Assembly: GCA_014729955.1 (NCBI GenBank)
Contig: WJJA01000171.1
Span: forward strand, 1 to 16,765
Source: a bacterium
GTDB lineage: Bacteria > Electryoneota > Electryoneia > Electryoneales > Electryoneaceae
Reading direction: 5' to 3'
Length of the DNA: 16,765 bases
The notes beneath the pieces were generated by a model. The model was not told the origin of the DNA and did not search any database. It worked only from the letters and a program-made list of their open reading frames with translations. The translations under genes were made by a program, and so were the position numbers. Shown here piece by piece: positions 1 to 6,349 of this stretch. Numbering within the stretch: position 1 is the stretch's first letter; each line of letters starts with the position of its first letter.

Positions 1-2
1 AA

Positions 3-941
3 CCGGAAAACGGCGTCGTGCTGCGATATGCTGCGGGCGAGTTGATCTCGTTCTTCTGGGAAGAAAGTGTGGATCCCGAGGGCGAAGAGACGGTCGAGTA
101 TGAGTTTGAGTTGAACGTCGTCCCACCGGACAGCCAGGGAGGGTTCGGGATCGGGACTGGAGGCATGGCGGATACCTTGCTGGATATCTCCTGGGACGAA
201 GAACTGCTTTCATACATCGAGCCGTATGCACTCGCAGAATGGGCGGTCCATGCATGGGCCGGCGAACAGAGCACGTTTTGCGACGAACCGTTCCGCTTCT
301 TTATCGTCGAAGGCGAGCCGCCGGACAGTGCGGTGGCGATCAGCCCGGTGGACACGTTGTTCTACGTTAGCACAGACACCACGGTCACCCTGGACTGGTT
401 CGACGGCAGCGACCCTGACGACACCGATCTGACCTACGCGGTGCGCGGGATGCAACGCTTCAGTGACGGACAGGAGCGGAGTTTCCGTGTCGATTCGCTG
501 GACATCTCCGAGGCTGACGTTCTCCTGGAACAACGCAACGAGCAGTTTTTCAACCCGTTCGAGGTGGACTGGCAGATCGCCACGGTCGCCGATGTCTACG
601 ACACAACCTGGTCGGAGGTGTACAACTTCCAGGTGCTGGACAACTGGGATGTGGAGCGGGAACCCGGCGCACAACCGCGTCAGTTCGCGATCGAATCGGT
701 CTATCCGAATCCGTTCAACGTCGAGACGACGGTGGCGTTGACGTTGCCGACGGCGGGGCGTGTGCGTGTGGAGGTGTACGATCTGCTGGGGCGCCGTGTC
801 ACGCAGCTTCTTGACGAGCGGCGCACGGCCGGTTCGCTCAACCTGTCCTGGCATGCCGGCGCTTTGCCGAGCGGGACGTACCTGGTACGGGCCTCGCTGG
901 ATCGTCAGAGCGCGGCGATGAAGGTGATGCTGGTGAAGTAA
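3..941 (+). CDS. T9SS-sorted secreted protein, C-terminal part (5' end outside window)
   Basis: The reading frame is open to the left window edge (first full codon at 3), so the GTG at 18 is not a credible start and the N-terminus is missing. What remains is an acidic extracellular protein. About 309-655 looks like a fibronectin III or similar beta-sandwich domain (pattern TVTLDWFDGSDPDD... then WSEVYNFQV). The last 86 residues (684-941) are a type A Por/T9SS sorting domain, with YPNPFN at the start, VEVYDLLGRRV in the middle, LPSGTYLVRA near the end and a terminal MKVMLVK. In this family the domain directs export across the outer membrane by the type IX system and is normally cleaved off or anchored. 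The enzymatic or binding function lies in the missing part and cannot be named. The 275-base gap to the next gene suggests a separate transcription unit. Confidence 0.85.
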   Translation, partial: PENGVVLRYAAGELISFFWEESVDPEGEETVEYEFELNVVPPDSQGGFGIGTGGMADTLLDISWDEELLSYIEPYALAEWAVHAWAGEQSTFCDEPFRFFIVEGEPPDSAVAISPVDTLFYVSTDTTVTLDWFDGSDPDDTDLTYAVRGMQRFSDGQERSFRVDSLDISEADVLLEQRNEQFFNPFEVDWQIATVADVYDTTWSEVYNFQVLDNWDVEREPGAQPRQFAIESVYPNPFNVETTVALTLPTAGRVRVEVYDLLGRRVTQLLDERRTAGSLNLSWHAGALPSGTYLVRASLDRQSAAMKVMLVK

Positions 942-1025
942 GAGGATAGCGTTCCGTCAGCTCCCCGGAGGGGTTGAGTGGAGGAACGGGTGGTAGTCTG
1001 TGGTGGGAACGACAAAGACAGGTAG

Positions 1026-1130
1026 GGCGGGCGTCTTCGTCCGCCGCGCGGTAAAGACCGCGGTAGTAAGAACATCAATACTCTTGAACATGGATGCCCG
1101 GCGCATCCGCAGGCGGGCAGAGACGCCTGC
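1026..1130. repeat. Cluster of short inverted repeats in the spacer before the redox operon
   Basis: The 942-1216 spacer has no convincing gene. It contains four adjacent inverted repeats. 1026-1033 pairs with 1038-1045 (GGCGGGCG/CGTCCGCC, one G-U pair, loop TCTT). 1047-1052 pairs with 1057-1062 (CGCGGT/ACCGCG, loop AAAG). 1092-1097 pairs with 1103-1108 (GGATGC/GCATCC). 1109-1115 pairs with 1124-1130 (GCAGGCG/CGCCTGC). None is followed by a T-run, so they are not typical intrinsic terminators. They look like dispersed REP-like palindromes. Confidence 0.6.
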
Positions 1131-1153
1131 CTTAGCCATTGTCTTTTAGTCTC

Positions 1154-1183
1154 TTGCAGGTCTTATGCAAAACCAGGTTTATC
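1154..1183 (+). promoter_or_regulatory. Possible promoter for the redox operon
   Basis: TTGCAG at 1154-1159 and TTTATC at 1178-1183 are 18 bases apart. They lie about 35 bases before the start of the gamma-subunit gene, just beyond the hairpin cluster. Both hexamers are imperfect, and the housekeeping sigma factor of FCB bacteria may not follow this consensus. This is only a candidate. Confidence 0.22.
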
Positions 1184-1216
1184 GCACAAAGCAAACACAA
1201 CATAGAGGACAGCGCC

Positions 1217-1774
1217 ATGCAGCGTGAAGTGAAATTCGCCGGCTTCGGCGGGCAGGGCATCCTGACCGCGGGCAAGTTCCTGGCGGAGGTCGGGATGGAA
1301 GAGGACAAGGAGGTTGCATGGGTGCCCTCCTACGGCCCGGAAATGCGCGGCGGCACCGCCTACTGCACGGTCGTCGTGGCGGACCGTCCCATCGGCAGCC
1401 CCGTGGTGAACACTCCGATGGACCTGGTCGCGATGAACCGTCCCAGCCTCGAGAAGTTCGAACCGACGGTAAAAGCCGGCGGCTTCATCCTGGTCAACTC
1501 GAGCCTGATTCCCGACCGTGTGCAGCGTGACGATGTGATCGAAATCCTGGTGCCGTGCAACGATGAAGCGATCAAGCTCGGCAACAACCGCGGCGCGAAC
1601 ATGGTCGCGCTCGGTTCGTATGTCGCCTGCGCGGGTGTGGTCAATCTCGATGCGGTGCTGGCACATGTGAAGGATGCCTTCGCACGCAAACCGCAGTTCG
1701 TGGAGGCGAACCTCGCCTGTATCCGTCGCGGAGCGGAAATCGCGAAGGAGCAGATGGCAGAAGCAATGGCGTGA
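1217..1774 (+). CDS. korC: 2-oxoacid:ferredoxin oxidoreductase, gamma subunit
   Basis: A 185-residue protein, the usual size of free-standing gamma (KorC/PorG/VorC) subunits, which also resemble IorB. Residues 9-15 carry the glycine-rich GFGGQGI typical of the family, and residues 39-48 the conserved YGPEMRGGTA. In the family this subunit joins the thiamine-diphosphate alpha/beta core that oxidises 2-oxoacids to acyl-CoA with ferredoxin as acceptor. The ATG at 1217 is chosen because the family homology begins right there and GAGGA lies 6 bases upstream. The frame is open back to 1139, but that extension resembles nothing in the family. No alpha or beta subunit gene is adjacent: upstream is a T9SS protein and downstream are NuoE/NuoF-like genes. 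Substrate (2-oxoglutarate, pyruvate, branched-chain, indolepyruvate) cannot be told from this subunit. Confidence 0.9.
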   Translation: MQREVKFAGFGGQGILTAGKFLAEVGMEEDKEVAWVPSYGPEMRGGTAYCTVVVADRPIGSPVVNTPMDLVAMNRPSLEKFEPTVKAGGFILVNSSLIPDRVQRDDVIEILVPCNDEAIKLGNNRGANMVALGSYVACAGVVNLDAVLAHVKDAFARKPQFVEANLACIRRGAEIAKEQMAEAMA

Positions 1775-1789
1775 TAATTTCGAATTGAA

Positions 1790-1871
1790 AATTACGAATT
1801 ACGAATTCAACAACGCTCACAAGCAGCAGGGCTGTTGAAAGCATAAAATCATTCATTCGTAATTCGTAATT
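1790..1871. repeat. Inverted repeat built from AATTACG heptamers, between gamma-subunit and NuoE-like genes
   Basis: The left arm is AATTACGAATTACGAATT (1790-1807). Its reverse complement, less one base, is at 1855-1871. Weaker complementarity continues outward (CAATT at 1874-1878 against AATTG at 1783-1787), so the whole 1776-1886 stretch could fold. The loop of about 47 bases has no gene. The element is AT-rich between GC-rich genes and fills almost the entire 129-base spacer. The heptamer repeats resemble the short tandemly repeated repetitive sequences described in cyanobacteria; it could also be a small non-autonomous (MITE-like) insertion. The NuoE-like ribosome site follows directly. 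Confidence 0.75.
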
Positions 1872-1903
1872 CGCAATTGTTAATTCTTGCAAAGGAATTG
1901 ATT

Positions 1904-2401
1904 GTGAGCGAAACCGTTTCCATTCCGAAGCTGACCAAAGATGACACGAAGAAGCTGGACGGCATCTTCAAGCGCTATCCGAAGAACGAGGCTTCGCTGA
2001 TCATGGTGCTGCAGGACATCCAGGACGAGATCCACTGGCTGCACCCGGACGCGCTGGATCGTACCTCCGAGGAGCTGGACGTCCCGCGCGGTCGTGTTGA
2101 AAGCGTGGCCACTTTCTACCGTGCCTTCGCGTTGGAACCGCGTGGCAAGAAGCTGGTCAAGGTCTGCATGGGCACCGCCTGCCATGTGCGCGGGGCGGGG
2201 ATGCTGGTGGACGAAATCGAGCGGCAGCTGGGCGTAACGGCCGGGCACGGCATGTCCGAGGACGGCCTTTTCAGCCTCGAGACCGTGAACTGCGTCGGTG
2301 CCTGCGCGATGGCGCCGGTGGTCGTCGTGGATGACAACTATTACGCCGAGGTCGGGACCGGGAAGCTGGAAAAGATCTTCAAACAGGAACGCAAATCATG
2401 A
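1904..2401 (+). CDS. nuoE: NuoE/HydC-like [2Fe-2S] thioredoxin-fold subunit
   Basis: A 165-residue protein of the NADH dehydrogenase 24 kDa (NuoE) family. Residues about 15-75 form the helical N-terminal part (ATFYRAF is the conserved stretch before the fold). The thioredoxin-like domain binds one [2Fe-2S] cluster through Cys88 and Cys93 (C-x4-C) and Cys130 and Cys134 (C-x3-C), all present. The start is taken as GTG at 1904, with AAAGGA seven bases upstream; the frame opens earlier at 1877 but that runs into the inverted repeat. The stop overlaps the next start (ATGA, 2398-2401), so it is probably translationally coupled to the NuoF-like gene. The family partner is NuoF/HydB, whose flavin exchanges electrons with NAD(H). 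Confidence 0.93.
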   Translation: MSETVSIPKLTKDDTKKLDGIFKRYPKNEASLIMVLQDIQDEIHWLHPDALDRTSEELDVPRGRVESVATFYRAFALEPRGKKLVKVCMGTACHVRGAGMLVDEIERQLGVTAGHGMSEDGLFSLETVNCVGACAMAPVVVVDDNYYAEVGTGKLEKIFKQERKS

Positions 2402-4371
2402 GCGCGGCGAAACGGAAAGCGAAAACCTTCAAGAAGCCGGACGAGTTGATCGCGTACGCGGACGAGCAAATGGCCGCCCTGGGACGTCGCAAGATGGAAT
2501 TGCGGGTCTGTGCGGGGCCGGGTTGCGTGGCGCGTGGTGCGAACAAAATCTACGACGCCCTGGTCCGTGAAATCGATGCCAACAAGGCCGCCCTGAAAAA
2601 GAAAGGCCTTGAAGTCGATACCGCCTTCAAGGCGAAGTGCACCGGTTGCCACGGTTTGTGCCAGGCGGGGCCGGTGGTCAGCTTCGAGCCGAGCGGGCTG
2701 TTTTATACACGGGTGCAGGAAAAGAACGTCAAGGGGATCGTCGATAAGACCCTGCTTGAGGACGAGACGATTGAGTCGCTGCTGTACCACCAGGGCCATG
2801 AAAAGGGCGGTGACATTGTCGAGCATTACAACGACATCCCGTTCTATTCTTTGCAGACACGGGTGGCGTTGCAGAACGTCGGCGTTCTCGATCCGGTCAG
2901 TTTCGAGGATTTCATCGCGCACGGCGGCATGCGCGGGTTCATCAAGGCACTTACACAAATGACGCCGGACGAAGTGGTCGAGGAGGTCGCGGAGAGCGGT
3001 CTGCGTGGACGCGGCGGCGCCGGCTTCCCGACGGGGCGCAAGTGGAAGGGCGCGTTGCGGGTGAAGGAAGACCGTGTCTGGCTGATCTGCAACGGCGACG
3101 AGGGCGATCCGGGCGCGTTCATGGATCGTGCCATCATGGAAGGCGATCCCTATGCGGTGCTCGAGGGTATGTTGATCGCGGCGTATGCCCTCGGCGCGAC
3201 CGACGGCTTCATCTATGTCCGTCATGAGTACCCGCTCGCGGTCAAGCACCTGCAGTACGCGATTGAGCACCTGCGCGAGATCGGTCTGCTCGGGAAGAAC
3301 ATCCTCGGCAGGAAGATGGACTTCGATCTGAAGATTTCCCGGGGCGGCGGCGCGTTTGTCTGCGGTGAATCGTCCGCGCTGATGCGGTCGCTGGAGGGCA
3401 AGGTCGGCGAACCGCGCGCGAAGTATGTGCGTAGCGTGGAAAAAGGGTACCGTGACGAGCCCACGGTGTTGAACAACGCCGAAACCTTCGTCTGTGTGCC
3501 GCGCATCCTGGACAAGGGCGCGCATTTCTTCGCGTCGATGGGGTCCGAAACAAGCAAGGGCACGAAAGCGTTCAGTCTGGTCGGGAAGGTGAAGAACACC
3601 GGCCTGATCGAGGTACCGATGGGCCGTACCCTGCGTGAGATCATCTACGACATCGGCGGCGGCATCATGGGGGACCGTCCCTTCAAAGCGGTGCAGACCG
3701 GCGGCCCCTCCGGCGGCTGCCTGCCGGCGGACAAGCTCGACCTGCCGGTGGACTTCGACACGCTGTCGCGCGCCGGCGCGATGATGGGCTCCGGCGGGAT
3801 GATCGTGATGGATGACCAGACCTGCATGGTCGATGTCGCCAAGTATTTCGTGAAGTTCCTGATCGGCGAAAGCTGTGGCAAGTGTGTGCCGTGCCGTGAG
3901 GGGTTGAGGCAGGTGCATACGTTGTTGGAGAAGATCACCAGCGGGCGCGGTGAACTGTCTGATCTGGAGAAGATCGAAAAGCTCTGCCACACCATGGAAG
4001 TGGCGAGCTTGTGCGCGTTGGGCAAGAGTGCGCCTTACCCGGTGACCTCCACGCTGCAGTATTTCAAGGAGGAATACCTTGAGCACATCGAGGAGGGCAA
4101 GTGCCGCGCCGGGGTGTGCAAGGATCTGATCCGCTACGAGATCAACAAGGATTGCATCGGCTGCCTGCTGTGCAAGAAACGCTGCCCGGTGGATGCGATT
4201 GAGGGCGAGAACAAGAAGCTGCACGTGATCGACCAGGACATCTGCATCCAGTGCGGAATCTGCTACGATGTCTGCCCGGTGGACACGGTGGATATCATTT
4301 CCGGCGGTGTCGCAGTGAACCGTGAGGACGGCGGCGCGAAGGCGAAGGCCAAGGCACCGGCGAAGGCGTAG
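2398..4371 (+). CDS. nuoF: NuoF/HydB-like NAD(H)-FMN-FeS subunit with extra N- and C-terminal FeS domains
   Basis: 657 residues, near the size of HydB of bifurcating hydrogenases and much longer than plain NuoF. Residues about 30-115 are a thioredoxin-like [2Fe-2S] domain (Cys38, Cys43, Cys84, Cys88). The core has the glycine-rich GRGGAGFPTG (204-213), the NGDEGDPGAF flavin/NAD loop (232-241) and GGGAFVCGES (316-325). The N3-type [4Fe-4S] site is Cys493, Cys496, Cys499 and Cys539. The C-terminus has two ferredoxin clusters (Cys586/589/592/596 and Cys616/619/622/626), preceded by C569-x4-C574. The tail is Ala/Lys-rich. In the family this subunit binds FMN and NAD(H) and, in HydB-type enzymes, is where electron bifurcation is placed. 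The upstream NuoE-like gene overlaps by four bases. Whether this complex bifurcates or simply transfers electrons cannot be told from sequence alone. Confidence 0.95.
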   Translation: MSAAKRKAKTFKKPDELIAYADEQMAALGRRKMELRVCAGPGCVARGANKIYDALVREIDANKAALKKKGLEVDTAFKAKCTGCHGLCQAGPVVSFEPSGLFYTRVQEKNVKGIVDKTLLEDETIESLLYHQGHEKGGDIVEHYNDIPFYSLQTRVALQNVGVLDPVSFEDFIAHGGMRGFIKALTQMTPDEVVEEVAESGLRGRGGAGFPTGRKWKGALRVKEDRVWLICNGDEGDPGAFMDRAIMEGDPYAVLEGMLIAAYALGATDGFIYVRHEYPLAVKHLQYAIEHLREIGLLGKNILGRKMDFDLKISRGGGAFVCGESSALMRSLEGKVGEPRAKYVRSVEKGYRDEPTVLNNAETFVCVPRILDKGAHFFASMGSETSKGTKAFSLVGKVKNTGLIEVPMGRTLREIIYDIGGGIMGDRPFKAVQTGGPSGGCLPADKLDLPVDFDTLSRAGAMMGSGGMIVMDDQTCMVDVAKYFVKFLIGESCGKCVPCREGLRQVHTLLEKITSGRGELSDLEKIEKLCHTMEVASLCALGKSAPYPVTSTLQYFKEEYLEHIEEGKCRAGVCKDLIRYEINKDCIGCLLCKKRCPVDAIEGENKKLHVIDQDICIQCGICYDVCPVDTVDIISGGVAVNREDGGAKAKAKAPAKA

Positions 4372-4378
4372 TGGCCGG

Positions 4379-4401
4379 CCCGACCAGCTCCGCTGGTCGG
4401 G
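4379..4401 (+). terminator. Perfect hairpin just after the NuoF-like gene; possible attenuator or terminator
   Basis: CCCGACCAG (4379-4387) and CTGGTCGGG (4393-4401) form a nine-pair perfect stem with loop CTCCG, starting seven bases after the stop codon. The following TTTCAAACA is only weakly T-rich, so termination would be partial at best. It may instead protect the upstream message or simply belong to the palindrome family that fills this spacer. Confidence 0.4.
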
Positions 4402-4457
4402 TTTCAAACAGAGCGCGAGCGGCCCGGTTGCCTTGGAGTAGCAAAATAATGCGGAGT

Positions 4458-4572
4458 GACAGGCGTCCCTGCCTGTCAACGTCGTCGCAGACGACGTGCG
4501 AAGTGTAGCCCGGTGTCGCCGACACCCCGGGGAAGGTCTTTTGCAGTCCCGTCCGTTCCTCGGAACGGACGG
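4458..4572. repeat. Array of four strong hairpins inside the operon (4372-4691 spacer)
   Basis: The 320-base spacer between the NuoF- and NuoG-like genes has no credible gene. After the hairpin at 4379 it holds: 4458-4464 with 4471-4477 (GACAGGC/GCCTGTC); 4479-4486 with 4490-4497 (ACGTCGTC/GACGACGT, loop GCA); 4509-4517 with 4521-4531 (CCCGGTGTC/GACACC-CC-GGG, loop GCC, two-base bulge); and 4549-4559 with 4562-4572 (CCGTCCGTTCC/GGAACGGACGG, nominal two-base loop). The arms are different sequences but all are self-complementary. Such structure inside a polycistronic message could set RNA stability or stoichiometry. Alternatively these are independent insertions of REP-like elements. Confidence 0.7.
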
Positions 4573-4625
4573 AGAGGCCGTGGCTGTTCACCGCTATGCT
4601 GAGGAACTGCCACAACGAGTAGGAC

Positions 4626-4656
4626 GCTGGTTACCGGCTTTCGCCGGTATGACACT
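4626..4656 (+). repeat. dRS3-like dispersed repeat (CTGG-TT-palindrome-ATGACA form)
   Basis: The stretch reads CTGGTT, then ACCGGC-TTTC-GCCGGT (4633-4648), then ATGACACTGG. This matches the layout of the dispersed palindrome known as dRS3 in Neisseria and common in many bacteria, usually CTGGATTCCCGC-TTTC-GCGGGAATGACA. Here the arms differ from that usual form but remain fully complementary. The assignment rests on recall of the family, not a search. Confidence 0.5.
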
Positions 4657-4691
4657 GGAACATTCAAAGCAAGACCCATACAGGTGACACG

Positions 4692-5462
4692 ATGAGCGAC
4701 AACGGCAAGACAACCGTGCGGATGACCATCGACGGGCGTTCCATCGACGCCCCGGTAGGCGCGACCATTCTCGAGGTGGCGCGGGCGAACGGCATAGACA
4801 TTCCGAGCCTCTGCTACCATCCCGGCGTGGAAGCGTTCGGCGCCTGCCGGCTGTGCGTGGTGGAAATCACCAAGCCCAACTGGGAAGGCTGGAAGAAGCT
4901 GGTGACCAGCTGCCTCTACCCGGTCGAAGAGGAACTGATCGTCTCAACACGCTCGGAAGAGGTGATCGAAAACCGCCGCGTGGTGCTGGACCTGCAGCTG
5001 GCACGTGTGCCGGATTCCGATGTGATCCGCCAGATGGCGGCCAAGTACGGCATTCACGACACCTCATACGAAAAACGCAAGGATGCGGACACCTGCATCA
5101 TGTGCACAATCTGTGTGCGTGTGTGCGAGGCGATCGGCGCGAATGCGATTGCGACACTGTCCCGCGGGCCGGAAAAGTATGTGGATGTGCCGAACATCGA
5201 CGCCTGCATCGGCTGCGGGGCGTGCGCGCTATCCTGCCCGACCGACGCCATCCCGATGACCGAAGAGAACGGGGTGCGTCATATCTGGGACAAGGATTTC
5301 GAGCTGGTACGTTGCGAAGTCTCCGGCGAACCGATCGGTACACCTGAGCAGATCAAGCACTTCGCCGAAAAGTCCGGCTTGCCCGAGAGCTACTTCACGA
5401 AGAGCGACCGGCAGCGGAAAAAGGAGACCGCCGCCGACCTGGCCCGTGTGATGCTGGGCTAG
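4692..5462 (+). CDS. NuoG/HydA N-terminal-like FeS electron-transfer protein, no catalytic domain
   Basis: 256 residues. Residues 8-85 are a plant-type [2Fe-2S] domain with Cys41, Cys52, Cys55 and Cys74. Residues about 130-190 are two [4Fe-4S] ferredoxin motifs: Cys135/138/141/145 and Cys172/175/178/182. Between them, where NuoG and HydA carry the His-x3-Cys-x2-Cys-x5-Cys cluster, the sequence is LQLARVPDSDVIRQMA with no ligands, so that cluster is absent. The protein ends without an H-cluster or molybdopterin domain. The C-terminal stretch RCEVSGEPIGT...DRQRKK looks like a metal knuckle that has kept only one cysteine. In three-subunit modules this protein wires NuoE/NuoF to a catalytic partner, which is not encoded here. 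The ATG at 4692 has AGGTG five bases upstream. Confidence 0.88.
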   Translation: MSDNGKTTVRMTIDGRSIDAPVGATILEVARANGIDIPSLCYHPGVEAFGACRLCVVEITKPNWEGWKKLVTSCLYPVEEELIVSTRSEEVIENRRVVLDLQLARVPDSDVIRQMAAKYGIHDTSYEKRKDADTCIMCTICVRVCEAIGANAIATLSRGPEKYVDVPNIDACIGCGACALSCPTDAIPMTEENGVRHIWDKDFELVRCEVSGEPIGTPEQIKHFAEKSGLPESYFTKSDRQRKKETAADLARVMLG

Positions 5463-5497
5463 ACCTCTTCGACCACCCCGTACGAAGGGAGGCACCT

Positions 5498-6106
5498 GTG
5501 AGCCTGCGAGTCTGCGTGTTCTGCTCATCCGGGCGCAAGGTGGACACGATGTATTACCGTGAAGCCGACGCCGTTGGCCGACTGATCGGCGAACGAGGTT
5601 GGCGCCTGGTGTACGGCGGCACGACCACCGGCCCGATGATGACCCTGGCCGCGGCGGCGAAGGAGGCCGGCGGGTCAGTCACCGGTATCGTCCCGCAGTG
5701 CCTGGTGAAACAGGGGCTGGTGAACGACGATCTCGACACATTGAAGTTTGTGCTCGATATGAACACACGCAAGCAGGCGATGTTGAACCTGTCGGACGCG
5801 TTCATCGCGCTGCCCGGGTCGATCGGCACGCTCGAGGAAATGACCGCGATGATCGCGATGCGTACCCTCGGCATCACCGACAAACCGGTGATCCTGGTGA
5901 ACACGAATGGACATTGGGACCACTTGATCGCGTTGTTTGAAAAGATGAAGGAACAGGGGTTTACGCACGATTCGTTCGCGGAAGCGTATGACGTGGTGGA
6001 AGATGCCGATGCCGCTATTCACTGGCTGGAAGCGTGGGACACCCGGAAGAACAAGGCGACGGTAGTCGAGCAGGAAAATCTGGTTTCGAACGGTGAATCT
6101 GCCTGA
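5498..6106 (+). CDS. LOG-family (TIGR00730-type) Rossmann-fold nucleotide hydrolase, divergent
   Basis: A 202-residue Rossmann-fold protein of the LOG family, whose studied members cleave the ribose-5-phosphate from cytokinin or purine nucleoside 5'-monophosphates. Visible landmarks: CVFCSSG at 6-12, the phosphate-binding loop YGGTTTGPMM (39-48; usually YGGGxxGLMG), the MNTRK segment with the likely catalytic Arg91, and PGSIGTLEE (106-114) with Glu114. The usual motif is PGGxGTxxE, so one glycine is serine here. The start is GTG at 5498 with AAGGGAGG five bases upstream. It lies 35 bases after the NuoG-like gene and in the same direction, so it is probably cotranscribed. The link to the redox genes is unexplained; it may be a housekeeping passenger. 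Confidence 0.88.
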   Translation: MSLRVCVFCSSGRKVDTMYYREADAVGRLIGERGWRLVYGGTTTGPMMTLAAAAKEAGGSVTGIVPQCLVKQGLVNDDLDTLKFVLDMNTRKQAMLNLSDAFIALPGSIGTLEEMTAMIAMRTLGITDKPVILVNTNGHWDHLIALFEKMKEQGFTHDSFAEAYDVVEDADAAIHWLEAWDTRKNKATVVEQENLVSNGESA

Positions 6107-6177
6107 GGCAAGAACTGCGACGCCGTTCGGCTTCAGTACGGGCATTCCATGATTATGTCGGGTCTTTGTTCCTGGTT

Positions 6178-6286
6178 GTGTCAGGTCACAAATGGGCTTC
6201 GCCGATTCAAGACCTGACACCTTGGCGGATTCGAAGAATGACAGCCGTCAGGTCACACCTTCGCTTCGCTACGGCAAGACCCGGCG
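6178..6286. repeat. Two diverged copies of a GTCAGGTC...GACC hairpin element
   Basis: Copy one (6178-6220) has perfect ten-base arms GTGTCAGGTC and GACCTGACAC around a 23-base loop containing TTCGCCGA. Copy two (6247 to about 6286) repeats the left arm GTCAGGTCACA, a TTCGCTTCGC centre and CAAGACC, but its right arm has decayed so only GGTC/GACC still pairs. The rest of the 243-base spacer 6107-6349 holds nothing else recognisable except the start signals of the next gene. Confidence 0.65.
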
Positions 6287-6349
6287 GAACATAGAAGCAA
6301 AGATCATCAACACGACGCATCATAGAAACATGTTACGATAGGACGACAC

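Noticed and set aside
957..1139. A 60-codon minus-strand open frame
   Set aside because: It runs through the palindrome cluster and has no family features or ribosome site.
1139..1216. An N-terminal extension of 26 residues on the gamma subunit
   Set aside because: Family homology starts at the ATG at 1217, which has its own ribosome site. The upstream part has no family similarity and lies in the likely promoter and leader.
2341..4479. A 712-codon minus-strand open frame antisense to the NuoF-like gene
   Set aside because: The plus strand encodes a full set of conserved FeS and flavin motifs. The antisense frame is rich in His, Arg, Leu and Ala as expected from the complement of GC-rich codons and shows no motif.
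4496..4687. A 63-codon open frame in the spacer before the NuoG-like gene
   Set aside because: It consists of the hairpin array and the dRS3-like repeat translated; there is no ribosome site and no recognisable protein feature.
4372..4691. A riboswitch or structured regulatory RNA in this spacer
   Set aside because: The hairpins are simple, independent stems without the conserved loops of any riboswitch class I know; a repeat array explains them better.
1217..5462. A bifurcating [FeFe]-hydrogenase operon (HydABC)
   Set aside because: The subunits resemble HydB and HydC, but the HydA-like protein ends at residue 256 without the H-cluster domain, so it is not a hydrogenase by itself.
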